A program made the position numbers and the translations under genes. The notes under the pieces are model-generated. The model did no database searches. It saw only the letters and a list, made by a program, of their open reading frames with translations, and had not been told where the DNA came from. From NCBI GenBank assembly GCA_016178705.1, contig JACOST010000020.1:1-64000 (forward strand): DNA of 64,000 bases, given 5' to 3'. Each line of letters starts with the position of its first letter. The stretch's first letter is position 1. Positions 45,597-54,315 of the stretch are shown piece after piece. The stretch comes from Deltaproteobacteria bacterium. Lineage in GTDB: Bacteria; Desulfobacterota; Binatia; HRBIN30; JACQVA1.

Positions 45597-46796
45597 GTGC
45601 GGATAATGTTCACGTCGATCGGTGGCCACGGCCACTTCCGTCCGATGGCTCCACTCGCGCAGGCGCTTCGCGACGCGCACCACGATGTGGTGGTCGCGAC
45701 CATGGAGTCGTTCCGCGGGAGCGTTGAAGATCTCGGGTTGGAGATCATCCCGGTTGGCATCACGTATGTCGAGGCCATGCGGCGACTGCATGCCGCGCAT
45801 CCCGAGTTTCGGTCATTGCGACCTGAGGAAGAGAGCCGGCGGGTTGTGACGGACCTCTTCATCGGCATACTCACTCCGTCCATTCTCGAGGCGCTGCCCC
45901 GCCTGCTCGGCTGGGCACCGGATGTTGTTGTGCGCGAAGAGGGGGAGTTCGCAGGGCCGATCGTGGCAGCGAAGGCAGGAGTGCCGTGGGTGGATCACGG
46001 CTGGGGGCCGATGCGCCCACCGGAGATGGTCATGGCAGCCGCGGCGGCGTTGGAACCGTTGTGGCGCGCCCACGGTCTGGAGCCCGATACGGCGGGCGGC
46101 ACCTATCGCTGGCTCTATTTCGATCCGTGCCCCCCTTCGCTTCAGTTTCCATACGCAGCAAGCGTCGAGGTGGCGCATCTCGTGCGCCCGGAGATCGCCC
46201 GATCGCGCCGGCCGGCCTCCGGGCTCGATTGGATCAATCGCGTTCACCGGCCGATCGTGTACGTGACGCTGGGCACGGCTCCGCGCTTCGCCGGAGACTT
46301 GGAGTTCTTCCAGATCGTGATCGCCGCGCTGGCCGGCGAGGTCGAGCTCGTGATCACCGTGGGTCCCGAAGGTGACCCCGACGCCATAGGGTCCGTACCC
46401 GATGGCGTCCACGTCGAACGATTCATCCCGCAAGCAGCGCTGCTGCCGCACTGCGCGCTGGTGATCAGCAACGGCGGTTCGGGTTCTACGCTCGGCGCGC
46501 TCTCCCACGGTGTCCCGGTCCTGGCGGTCCCCGCGGCGTCGCCGAGCCAGCGTCGCAATGCCGATGCGCTCGCCGCGTCCGGCGCGGGACGGCGTCTTGA
46601 GCGTTACGAGCTGACCGTCGAGCGGATGCGAGCGGACGCGGATACGATGCTTGCCGACCCGTCGTATCGCGCCGTTGCGCAGCGGATCGCTCAAGAGATC
46701 ATCGGGATGCCCGGAGTCGACCAGGCCGCGCTCCTTGTCGAGCAGCTCGCGGTGGAGCGCCGGCCGATTCCGACCACGCGGCTTGACGCTAGATGA
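45597..46796 (+). CDS. GT1-family UDP-glycosyltransferase (MGT/OleD-like)
   Basis: A 399-aa GT-B glycosyltransferase that would glycosylate a small lipophilic acceptor. N-terminal MFTSIGGHGHFRPMAPLAQA with the catalytic-type His, PRPIVYVTLGTAPRF-like second-domain opening (HRPIVYVTLGTAPRF), FIPQAALLPHCALVISNGGS (donor-binding HxGxxS replaced by SNGGSGS) and GVPVLAVPAASPSQRRNADAL. The usual donor-site His-Gly is Asn-Gly here, a deviation that may affect activity. GTG 45597 has AGGAGG 7-8 nt upstream. An O-methyltransferase follows 100 bp later in the same direction, suggesting natural-product tailoring. Confidence 0.82.
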   Translation: MRIMFTSIGGHGHFRPMAPLAQALRDAHHDVVVATMESFRGSVEDLGLEIIPVGITYVEAMRRLHAAHPEFRSLRPEEESRRVVTDLFIGILTPSILEALPRLLGWAPDVVVREEGEFAGPIVAAKAGVPWVDHGWGPMRPPEMVMAAAAALEPLWRAHGLEPDTAGGTYRWLYFDPCPPSLQFPYAASVEVAHLVRPEIARSRRPASGLDWINRVHRPIVYVTLGTAPRFAGDLEFFQIVIAALAGEVELVITVGPEGDPDAIGSVPDGVHVERFIPQAALLPHCALVISNGGSGSTLGALSHGVPVLAVPAASPSQRRNADALAASGAGRRLERYELTVERMRADADTMLADPSYRAVAQRIAQEIIGMPGVDQAALLVEQLAVERRPIPTTRLDAR

Positions 46797-46898
46797 ACAT
46801 AGGTCATGGGATGCTGCAGACGCTGACATCAAGACGTTGTGCTAGCGTTTCAGAAAGCCCGGCCCTATAGACCGCGGAAGAAATCGAGGGAGCCCTGA

Positions 46899-47924
46899 AT
46901 GGCCGATACACGGAAGTTGCCTCCCGCCGTCGCATTGACCCGCATGGTCTCGGGGTTCCAGCTTCCGCGAGCGCTGCAGGTCGCGGCACGTCTGAAGTTT
47001 GGTCGGTACATTCGGGAAAGCCCGCGAAGCGCGGAGGATCTCGCCACTGCCTTGGGTCTGCACGCCCGCACCCTCCACCGCCTTCTCCGCTTCCTGTCGG
47101 AACACGGCGTCTTCGAGGAGCGCGAGGCCGGCATCTTCGGACCGACCGAACTCTCTGATCACCTCAATCTCGTCGACTCGATTTTCGTGGGCGACGAGAG
47201 CTGGGCGGCGTGGGGCGCCCTCCCGGAGGCGCTGCGCACGGGAAGACCGACTTTCGAGAGCGCCAATGGCGCGCCGTTCTTCGAGTACGCGGCGAGCCAT
47301 CCCGAGCAGAATCAGAACTGGAACGACTGGAATTCTGTGACCGGTGGATCGTGGCTCCCACCGGTGGTGACTGCGCTTGGACTCAAGGGATCCGAGACCG
47401 TCGTGGACGTTGGGGGAGGCCAGGGAAATCTTCTGATCGAGATCCTCACACGATATCCTTCCTGTCGAGGTGTGCTGGTGGACCTGCCGGCTGTTGTCGA
47501 AGGCGCAGAAGCTCACTTGGAGCGAGCGGGTGTCCTCGATCGTTGCACCCTCGTTCCTGGAGACGCCTTTGCGAGCATTCCGACGGGAGGCGATGTCTAC
47601 ACGGTCTGCCGCGTACTTTTGAACTGGGATGATGACAGAGCTCTGAGCCTCCTTCAGAACTGCAATCGCGCCGCCGGCGCGCAGGCCCGGCTGCTGCTCG
47701 TCGATCTCCTGCTCCCGGAAAAGGGAGATCCAGCACGCCCCCTCCTCGCGCGAAACGATCTCAACCTCTTCCTCATGCAGGGGGGCGCGCATCGAACCCG
47801 CGAAGAAATGGCAACGCTATTCGCAGCGGCCGGACTGCAACTCGTCGGCGTCAGTTCCGCGGCGAGTCCGCACGCGGGCGGCTGGTGGCAGGTGATTGAA
47901 GGTCGTCGGCTGAGCGCGGCGTAA
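46899..47924 (+). CDS. SAM-dependent O-methyltransferase (ASMT/DmpM-like)
   Basis: A 341-aa two-domain O-methyltransferase. Residues 15-100 are a winged-helix dimerisation domain (LQVAARLKFGRYIRESPRSA, LHRLLRFLSEHGVFEE). The catalytic domain shows motif I ETVVDVGGGQGNLLIEI, LVDLPAVVEGA and VYTVCRVLLNWDDDRALSLL, where the RxxLxxWxDxxA helix normally carries His (HxWxDE) and here has Asn. That His is the usual base, so the mechanism may differ. GGGAG precedes ATG 46899. Probably acts with the glycosyltransferase just upstream. Confidence 0.85.
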   Translation: MADTRKLPPAVALTRMVSGFQLPRALQVAARLKFGRYIRESPRSAEDLATALGLHARTLHRLLRFLSEHGVFEEREAGIFGPTELSDHLNLVDSIFVGDESWAAWGALPEALRTGRPTFESANGAPFFEYAASHPEQNQNWNDWNSVTGGSWLPPVVTALGLKGSETVVDVGGGQGNLLIEILTRYPSCRGVLVDLPAVVEGAEAHLERAGVLDRCTLVPGDAFASIPTGGDVYTVCRVLLNWDDDRALSLLQNCNRAAGAQARLLLVDLLLPEKGDPARPLLARNDLNLFLMQGGAHRTREEMATLFAAAGLQLVGVSSAASPHAGGWWQVIEGRRLSAA

Positions 47925-47946
47925 GCTGGAGCACAACTGAGGTGTC

Positions 47947-48204
47947 ATGACTCTCGCAGCGAGCCTCGGCCCGGTAGCGGAGACTCGGATTCAGCCAGGC
48001 GACACTCACCTCTGTCCTGCGGGTGAGCGCGAACAGATCATCGTCGTGGTGCGTGGGGCCGACCTCGAAGTGGTCGGTGCGTCATCTTCCGAATTTGAGC
48101 GCAGGGTGGAGGGCCTTGTATTCCTACGCCACGCTCGCACTACACAGCGCACCCGGAACAACGGGACCACGGAGTATGCCGAGCTTGCTGTCGAGATCCT
48201 ATGA
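47947..48204 (+). CDS. Possible small hypothetical protein
   Basis: An 85-codon frame starting at ATG, 23 bp after the methyltransferase stop (SLGPVAETRIQPGDTHLCPA, then REQIIVVVRGADLEVVG). No family recognised and no good ribosome site. It may be a real downstream gene of the operon or chance coding; the following 170 bp are repeat-like. Confidence 0.25.
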   Translation: MTLAASLGPVAETRIQPGDTHLCPAGEREQIIVVVRGADLEVVGASSSEFERRVEGLVFLRHARTTQRTRNNGTTEYAELAVEIL

Positions 48205-48258
48205 AGGAGCCCGACCGACTCTGGGTGCGCCGTTCAGCAAGGCGCGAGAGCTGCCGCG

Positions 48259-48355
48259 AGCCGCTGAGCAGCTCGGGTGAAACGCGGCGAGGGGAAGACT
48301 CGGCCCGCTCGTACAGCGGACGCGCGCGGCCGGCAGGTCCAGCGGCTTGTTGTGT
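48259..48355 (-). repeat. Degenerate attC-like hairpin after the ATC-hydrolase gene
   Basis: On the minus strand it starts ACACAAC (one mismatch to RYYYAAC), 22 nt after the stop at 48378, followed by AAGCCGCTG. The mirror CAGCGGCT closes the palindrome near 48260. No good GTTRRRY box is found at the far end. Same position relative to a stop codon as the sites at 9.2-15.3 kb. Confidence 0.35.
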
Positions 48356-48377
48356 GGCATCGCCTTCGAACACGGAT

Positions 48378-49259
48378 CTACTTCGAGGAAATAACGTTCG
48401 CATGACGGACCAGCAGCCTCCACCGTCCATTCTCGTTCCGCCAGATGTGCGTATAGCGCCGCCGTACGGTCTTGCCGGCGTCTGGATGACTGCCCTGAGG
48501 GACTACGGTCTCGCCGCCAAAGGTCACGGCGATGTCGCCATAAATTGCAACATGCTCCGTCGTACGGGAAAACGAGATGTAGCTGAACCGGGACGCCCGA
48601 ACCGACTCGAGAACCTCTTGCTTCGCCATGACGGCGTTGTTGGGCGCATGTAGCAAGGCGTCAGGTGAATAGAGATCCTCGAGGGTCGCAACGTCGAGAT
48701 CGAGTACCGCTTTCGCGCCCCGCTGATCGAGTTCTCGCAGGGCTGCTTCTGAGCGACGCTCGGTCGATCGATCATCTGAGGGGGAAGAATCGTCTTGGCT
48801 CTTCTGCTCGCGCCCACGTAGACGCCATCGGAAGTCGCAGTAGGGCGCGCCCTGCATCAGAGTCTGGGTCCCCCGTCCGAACTCCCAATCGGGTCGGAGT
48901 TTGGCCTGCGTCACGAAGTCAACGCCGCACGTGAGCAGCGCTCCAATTTCCGGCTCGCCGATTTCGCGGAAGTATTCGGCAAACTGGCAACGCGTCATGT
49001 TGATTCCAAACGCGCTATCGGTGTCGTGGACGACTTCGGTTTCGACAGGAAAGTTGTGCGCGACGTTGCCTTCTCTCGGGTGCGTGTTCCGAGCCGGCGT
49101 TCGACCAGCTTGCCAGTTGGCATACGCGTCGGCGATCGCTTGGCCGACGATCGCATGCGCTCGTTCCCTCCCGAGTTCACCCTCCAGGGCTTTGACGATC
49201 GGGATCACGATCCGCGCCTGGATCTTGACCGCGTCGAGCATGGGCAGCTTAGCAGTCAT
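48378..49259 (-). CDS. L-2-amino-thiazoline-4-carboxylate hydrolase domain fused to a DUF4440/SnoaL-like domain
   Basis: A 293-aa fusion. Residues 1-150 match the L-ATC hydrolase family: MLDAVKIQARIVIPIVKALE, RERAHAIVGQAIADAYANW, NMTRCQFAEYFREIGEPEIG, and the final TLMQGAPYCDFRWRL. Residues 165-290 are a DUF4440/NTF2-like domain (LRELDQRGAKAVLDLDVATL, LYSPDALLHAPNN, YTHIWRNENGRWRLLVRHA). These usually are separate proteins. The ATC enzyme opens a thiazoline ring in D-amino acid/cysteine routes. ATG 49259 has GAGGAG 7 nt upstream, directly after a hairpin. Confidence 0.75.
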   Translation of the reverse strand: MTAKLPMLDAVKIQARIVIPIVKALEGELGRERAHAIVGQAIADAYANWQAGRTPARNTHPREGNVAHNFPVETEVVHDTDSAFGINMTRCQFAEYFREIGEPEIGALLTCGVDFVTQAKLRPDWEFGRGTQTLMQGAPYCDFRWRLRGREQKSQDDSSPSDDRSTERRSEAALRELDQRGAKAVLDLDVATLEDLYSPDALLHAPNNAVMAKQEVLESVRASRFSYISFSRTTEHVAIYGDIAVTFGGETVVPQGSHPDAGKTVRRRYTHIWRNENGRWRLLVRHANVISSK

Positions 49260-49274
49260 GAACACGCTCCTCGC

Positions 49275-49293
49275 GGCTCAGTGAAGCTGAGCC
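49275..49293 (-). promoter_or_regulatory. Perfect hairpin directly before the ATC-hydrolase ribosome site
   Basis: GGCTCAG pairs with CTGAGCC around a five-base loop. On the minus strand it reads GGCTCAG-CTTCA-CTGAGCC and is followed within three bases by the GAGGAG ribosome site. The core CTCAG-CTTCA-CTGAG is shared with the hairpin before the giant cyclase gene (34402-34419). Confidence 0.5.
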
Positions 49294-49723
49294 AACTATC
49301 GCTTTACCTTCATCCGCACGAACAGAACCGACCAACCCCGCGAACGGGCAACGGGAATACCACCATCCGCGCGTCCAACTCTAGTCCCCATTTCCGAGTG
49401 CCCTCCGTTGCGGTGGCGCTGCTGCCGGCTCCAGACTCGACGACCCTCGCCGCATAGCACCGTGACGACTCCTCGCCAAGCGATACGCCGGGCTCCCCAC
49501 CCGCGTGCGCTGCGATTCAGCGCGTGAAGTGTCGGAACGGCCCGAATCGGCCGATGCGTGGCACGCTCGGCTCGATGGAGGCCGAAAGCGAAGGTGTGCG
49601 CGATCAGCGCGCCGAACAGTGCCATCCTGCCGTCATTGGTATACTCGGTACGGTCTACATCACTCCGTTGACCTGGGCACTGTGGCTGCACGATACTGCG
49701 CGCCAACTGAGTGGAGGAGTGTT
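49294..49723. other. Intergenic region upstream of the peptidase operon
   Basis: About 430 bp between divergent genes. No gene recognised; short open frames lack ribosome sites and similarity. GGAGGAG at 49713-49719 serves the amidohydrolase start. No clear promoter could be assigned. Confidence 0.4.
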
Positions 49724-51262
49724 ATGCGCGAAGGCTGGCCGAACCTGTCCGCGGTCAACACACACGTGCGTGTCGTCAGCGACTTGCGATTTCCACCCGC
49801 TCTGGTGGTCGTACTATCTTGCGCGCTCTTGGTCCACACGGGCTGCGGCGCGCTCCGCCATGCGGTCTCCCCCACGAACTTTGACGTTGTCGTGCTCAAT
49901 GGCCGCGTGATCGATCCTGAGTCGCAGCTCGACGGTGTGCGCAACGTCGGCATCGTGGGCGCGAAGATCGCGATGGTGACCACGGGCGCCATCGAAGGAG
50001 ATCGGGTGATCGAGGCCCGCGGCTTGATCGTCGCGCCCGGCTTCATCGATCTGCATTCACACGGGCAGGATGCGGAGAACTATGTGCTGAAGGCCATGGA
50101 CGGGGTTACCACTGCCTTGGAGCTCGAGGTTGGCGTCGGCGACGTCGATCGATGGTACGCCCAGCGCGAGGGCCGGGCGTTGATCAACTACGGCGCCACC
50201 GCCGGGCACATTCCGGCGCGCATGGCCGTGATGCACGATCCGGGTGAATTTCTGCCGACGGGTGATGCCGCACACCGTGCCGCCACCGACGCCGAGCTGG
50301 CAGAGATCACGCGACAGGTGACCCACGGGCTGGAACGCGGCGCGCTCGGTGTCGGACTGGGGATCCAATACACCCCGGCGGCGACGCGCTGGGAGGTGCT
50401 GGAGATGTTTCGCGTGGCGGCGCGATTCAATACGCCGGTTCATGTGCATATGCGTTTTGTCGGTCTCATGGAGCCGAACGGTTCCGTCGACGCGACCGAG
50501 GAAGTGATCGCCGCCGCGACCCTGACTGGTGCGCCCCTGCATATCGTGCATGTCTCCAGCATGGGATTGGGTAACACGGGCCGCTTGCTGCAAATGATCA
50601 CGGAAGCGCGAGCCCGCGGCTTGGATGTGACCACCGAGTGCTATCCCTACACGGCGGCGGCGACGCGGATCGAATCGGGCATGTTTGACGATGGCTGGCA
50701 GCAACGGATGGGCGCGGACTATCACGACCTGCAATGGGCGGCGACCGGGGAACGGCTGACGGCCGAATCCTTTGCGCGCTATCGAAAAACCGGGGGCAGA
50801 GTCATCGGCCACGTGATTCCCGAGTCGGCCGTCAACGAAGCGCTGCGTAGCCCGCTGACGATGATCGCCAGCGACGGCCGGCTGGAGCATGGAAAGGGAC
50901 ACCCGCGCAGCGCCGGCACCTACGCCCGCGTCCTGGGCCACTACGTGCGCGAGGAAAAGGTGCTGACCTGGATGGAGGCGGTGCGCAAGATGACGATCAT
51001 GCCGGCGCAGCGGTTGGAGCAGCGCGCGCCGATGATGCGCAACAAGGGCCGCATCAAAGTTGGCGCCGATGCGGACATCACGATCTTTGACCCGGAACGA
51101 GTCATTGATCGCGCCACGTACGAGGAGCCGGCGTTGCCGTCCGCGGGGATTCAGCACGTGCTCATCGCTGGCGTACGAGTAGTGACGGATGGCAAGTTGG
51201 TTGACGGTGTGACCCCGGGCCGGCCGGTGCGGGCACCGGTGAAAGGGGGGCGTGTAGAATGA
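49724..51262 (+). CDS. Exported amidohydrolase (N-acyl-D-amino-acid deacylase family), lipoprotein
   Basis: A 512-aa amidohydrolase-superfamily enzyme. Residues 20-50 form a signal peptide with lipobox HTGC, so it is probably envelope-anchored. Metal motif GLIVAPGFIDLHSHGQD (HxH), a metal-bridging region in GALGVGLGIQYTPAA, PVHVHMRFVG and LHIVHVSSMG histidines, and late catalytic Asp IASDGRLEHGKGHPR. The C-terminal MRNKGRIKVGADADITIFDP closes the composite domain. D-aminoacylases of this type deacylate N-acyl amino acids. Its stop overlaps the M28 peptidase start by 4 bp, indicating a peptide-salvage operon. Confidence 0.88.
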   Translation: MREGWPNLSAVNTHVRVVSDLRFPPALVVVLSCALLVHTGCGALRHAVSPTNFDVVVLNGRVIDPESQLDGVRNVGIVGAKIAMVTTGAIEGDRVIEARGLIVAPGFIDLHSHGQDAENYVLKAMDGVTTALELEVGVGDVDRWYAQREGRALINYGATAGHIPARMAVMHDPGEFLPTGDAAHRAATDAELAEITRQVTHGLERGALGVGLGIQYTPAATRWEVLEMFRVAARFNTPVHVHMRFVGLMEPNGSVDATEEVIAAATLTGAPLHIVHVSSMGLGNTGRLLQMITEARARGLDVTTECYPYTAAATRIESGMFDDGWQQRMGADYHDLQWAATGERLTAESFARYRKTGGRVIGHVIPESAVNEALRSPLTMIASDGRLEHGKGHPRSAGTYARVLGHYVREEKVLTWMEAVRKMTIMPAQRLEQRAPMMRNKGRIKVGADADITIFDPERVIDRATYEEPALPSAGIQHVLIAGVRVVTDGKLVDGVTPGRPVRAPVKGGRVE

Positions 51263-52923
51263 AACGACAAGCGTACACGATCGCCAGCATAGTGATCATT
51301 GCGAGCCTCTGGGCTGCGTGTAGCGCGCAGAGGCGCGGCTCAACACTCGACAATGCCTCTACCGGATCGACGCAGATCACGTCTGCGACCTTGGCGGCTC
51401 CGATCCGATTTCTCGCCAGCGATCTTTTGGAAGGGCGCGGCCCCGGCACGCGGGGCGATCTGTTGGCACGCCTGTACATCGCGACGCAGATGCAAGCGCT
51501 GGGCTTGGAGCCGGGCGGTGTGGACGGGTCATGGGAGCAACCGGTGCCGCTGTTGGGTGTGACCGGGCAACTCGGACCGCTCGGTGCAGCCGGAACCAAG
51601 AGTTCACTGGCGCTGACACCGTCGGACGACTTCGTCTCCTTTCGCTTCGTGTCGGCCAGCGAGACCGTCTCGTTGGGCGGCGAGGAGCTGGTGTTTGCCG
51701 GTTATGGAATTCAAGCGCCGGAGTACCAGTGGGATGACTACAAAGATACGGATGTGCGCGGCAAGGTCGTGCTCCTCCTCTACAACGATCCCGACTGGGA
51801 TCCTGCGCTGTTCGCCGGCAAGCGCCGGGTCTACTACGGGACACCGCAGTACAAGATCGAGGCGGCGGCGCGTCGTGGCGCGAAAGGCATCGTCCTGATC
51901 CATACGCGCGAGTCGGCCGGTTGGCCGTGGCAAGTCGCGCAGACATCGAGCGCCGGCGAGCAATCACGACTCATAGAGAACACCAGACCACAAACGGACG
52001 TGTGCCTGATGGTCACCGAAGACAGTGCGCGTCGGCTGGCTGCGCTCGGCGGTCATGATCTGAGCCAGCTCGTGGCGGCGGCACACAGCCGAGACTTCGC
52101 GCCCGTTCGGCTCAACGTGACGCTGCGGCTGCGTATCGAGAACCAGTTGCGGCGCTACGAGTCGGCAAACGTCGTCGGGATTCTGCGCGGCCGCGATCCG
52201 CAGCTTCGCGACGAGTCCGTCGTTTTCACCGCTCATCACGATCATCTCGGCCTCAAACCGCGACCTGATGGCACGCTCGACATCTACAACGGCGCCGTCG
52301 ACAACGCCGCGGGTGTTGCGCAGCTCCTGGCGATCGCCCGTGCCTTCACGGCGCTCCGCGAACGGCCACGCCGCTCGATCGTCTTCGTGACGGTCACCGC
52401 GGAAGAACAGGGGTTGCTGGGATCGGAGTACTTCGCGGTGCATCCGACGCTTCCGTCCGGCCATCTGGTCGCCGAGGTGAACTTTGATGGCGGCAATGTT
52501 TTCGGGCGAACGCGCGACGTCTCCTTCGTCGGCGGACGGAAGTCGTCACTCTACGACCTCGCCGCTGAGCTGGCCCAACGCCAAGGCCGCTCGGTCGTCG
52601 ACGAACTCTTTCCAGAGGATGGGGCCTTCTACCGCTCCGATCAATTCAGCTTCGCCCGCGTCGGCGTGCCGGTGCTGTGGGCGCGGTCGGGAACCGACGT
52701 GATCGGCCGACCGCCGGGATGGGGAAAGGAGCAGCGCTTAGAGTTCATCGCCAAGCGCTACCATCAACCGAGCGACGACTTCGATCCCAAATGGGATCTT
52801 GGCGGGATGGTCGACGACGCACAGCTCGCCTTCGCCGTCGGTCTCGATGTCGACAACGCCGACCAGCCGCCGGCATGGCTTCCCGGAGACGAGTTCGCAG
52901 CGGCACGCCGACCCAAGCCATAG
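51259..52923 (+). CDS. Exported M28-family aminopeptidase, lipoprotein
   Basis: A 554-aa zinc peptidase. Signal peptide with lipobox WAAC21; a PA-like insert (GKVVLLLYNDPDWDPALFAG) precedes the catalytic domain. Metal and catalytic residues: VVFTAHHDHLGL (H, D), YNGAVDNAAGVAQLL (D), VTAEEQGLLGSEYF (catalytic and ligand Glu), VNFDGGN (D) and YHQPSDDFD (H). All five metal-ligand positions appear kept. It would trim N-terminal residues from peptides outside the cytoplasmic membrane, upstream of the deacylase encoded just before it. Confidence 0.9.
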   Translation: MKRQAYTIASIVIIASLWAACSAQRRGSTLDNASTGSTQITSATLAAPIRFLASDLLEGRGPGTRGDLLARLYIATQMQALGLEPGGVDGSWEQPVPLLGVTGQLGPLGAAGTKSSLALTPSDDFVSFRFVSASETVSLGGEELVFAGYGIQAPEYQWDDYKDTDVRGKVVLLLYNDPDWDPALFAGKRRVYYGTPQYKIEAAARRGAKGIVLIHTRESAGWPWQVAQTSSAGEQSRLIENTRPQTDVCLMVTEDSARRLAALGGHDLSQLVAAAHSRDFAPVRLNVTLRLRIENQLRRYESANVVGILRGRDPQLRDESVVFTAHHDHLGLKPRPDGTLDIYNGAVDNAAGVAQLLAIARAFTALRERPRRSIVFVTVTAEEQGLLGSEYFAVHPTLPSGHLVAEVNFDGGNVFGRTRDVSFVGGRKSSLYDLAAELAQRQGRSVVDELFPEDGAFYRSDQFSFARVGVPVLWARSGTDVIGRPPGWGKEQRLEFIAKRYHQPSDDFDPKWDLGGMVDDAQLAFAVGLDVDNADQPPAWLPGDEFAAARRPKP

Positions 52924-52949
52924 TAAGACGGCGACACTGGAGGTTCGCG

Positions 52950-53708
52950 ATGCCGTACGTCGACGCCAACAGGATTCACACCTACTACGAGCACCACGGC
53001 GATGGGCCGCCTGCCGTGCTCTTGCATGGTGCGGCGATGGTGGCCGAAGGCTGGGGGCCGCAGATCGGCGCCTTCTCGAAACACTTCACCGTGTACGTGC
53101 CTGAGCGCCGTGGCGTTGGACGTAGCGCGGATATCGATAGACCCTGGACCTACTTCGAGATGGCGCGCGACACCGCCGCGTTCATGGACACACTGAAGAT
53201 ACGCGAGGCCGCCGTCATCGGGCTCAGCGACGGCGGCAACATCGGATTGATCCTTGCCTACTCACGACCGGATCTGGTGAGGAAGTTGGTGGTGAGCGGA
53301 GCGAACTCCAGCGCCGACGGCCTCGGCCCGTTCAAGGACGAGGTTGCGCAGATGACACCGGAAGCGTTGCTAGCGACAGCGCCACCCCAGGTGCAGCCGT
53401 GGATCGAAGTGCATCGCCGCGTCTCGCCGGACCGCGGCGCCGACCTCGTTCGGTCGTTCGCAAAAATGCGGCGCATGTGGCTCGACTACGAAATCCCCGT
53501 GGCGTCGCTGGCGGCGATCGCTGTTCCGACACTGGTGATGGCGGGCGATCAAGACCTCATCCCGGTCACGCACACGGTTGAAATCTGGTCGGCGATTCCC
53601 GGAGCACAACTCTGTATCGCGCCGGGGGCGAGCCACTTCTGGCTGCAGGAAATGTCAGCGCTCGCCAACGGACTCATCCTCGACTTCCTCTTGAAGCGCG
53701 TGGCTTGA
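52950..53708 (+). CDS. Alpha/beta hydrolase
   Basis: A 252-aa alpha/beta-hydrolase: PPAVLLHGAAMVAEGW (oxyanion strand), nucleophile S93 in GLSDGGNIG, Asp in VMAGDQDLIP and His in GASHFWLQE. Family members are esterases, lactonases or C-C hydrolases; substrate unknown. TGGAGGT about 7 nt before ATG 52950. Lies 26 bp after the M28 gene and overlaps the Nudix start, so it belongs to the same operon. Confidence 0.9.
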   Translation: MPYVDANRIHTYYEHHGDGPPAVLLHGAAMVAEGWGPQIGAFSKHFTVYVPERRGVGRSADIDRPWTYFEMARDTAAFMDTLKIREAAVIGLSDGGNIGLILAYSRPDLVRKLVVSGANSSADGLGPFKDEVAQMTPEALLATAPPQVQPWIEVHRRVSPDRGADLVRSFAKMRRMWLDYEIPVASLAAIAVPTLVMAGDQDLIPVTHTVEIWSAIPGAQLCIAPGASHFWLQEMSALANGLILDFLLKRVA

Positions 53709-54145
53709 TAGCACCCGTGCGCACGACTCGCTTCCGCACCGTCCGCTGCATCATTCGCCAGGGAGATCGGTTTCTCCTCGTGATTCACCGTGGGGCGCGG
53801 GCGGCGGCTCGGAGATGGGGTCTACCCGGCGGACGCATGGAGGAGCGTGAGAGCTTCGAGGACACGGCGCGGCGCGAGATCCGAGAGGAGTTGGGGATCA
53901 TCCTCGGGCCGCTGATCGAAGTCGGCGAGTATCGCTACAAGGGCGCGCGGCACAAGGTGCTTGGAACGGAATACGTGGAGCCCATCATCGTCTTTCATCG
54001 TGCCGAGTTGCGGAAGATCGGCTGGCACACTCTGGAGGAGGTCGTGGCGCTGGCACGTGCAGGCAATCTGCACGCCGGCTTCGAGCACCACGCCATCGGT
54101 GACTTCGTCCGCCAGATCACGACCGAGCGCGGAACGCGGGAATAG
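53705..54145 (+). CDS. Nudix hydrolase
   Basis: A 146-aa Nudix protein with an intact box: G43-RMEER-E49-SFEDTAR-R57-E58-I-R-E61-E62-L-G64-I. It hydrolyses a nucleoside diphosphate linked to another group. It starts at TTG 53705, overlapping the previous TGA by 4 bp (TTGA), or at GTG 53717. Cytoplasmic; last gene of the amidohydrolase-peptidase operon, where its role may be housekeeping of CoA or nucleotide derivatives. Confidence 0.88.
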   Translation: MIAPVRTTRFRTVRCIIRQGDRFLLVIHRGARAAARRWGLPGGRMEERESFEDTARREIREELGIILGPLIEVGEYRYKGARHKVLGTEYVEPIIVFHRAELRKIGWHTLEEVVALARAGNLHAGFEHHAIGDFVRQITTERGTRE

Positions 54146-54315
54146 GAGCGAGGCGCGTTTCAGGCTAGCCAGCAGGCAGTCATGTCTCGCGCATATAGCT
54201 GATTCCGGGTGGCCCATGGTCCGAACCACTCGCCATATGCCATCGGCCATCCGCGAGTGCCTGCGGTGGCGAAACTTGGGTCAGCAATTCGACCAAAGCG
54301 GTTGCGCGTACCGAG

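Noticed and set aside
49296-49706. 136-codon minus-strand frame between the ATC-hydrolase and amidohydrolase genes
   Set aside because: Arg-rich translation without family pattern and no ribosome site; treated as non-coding.
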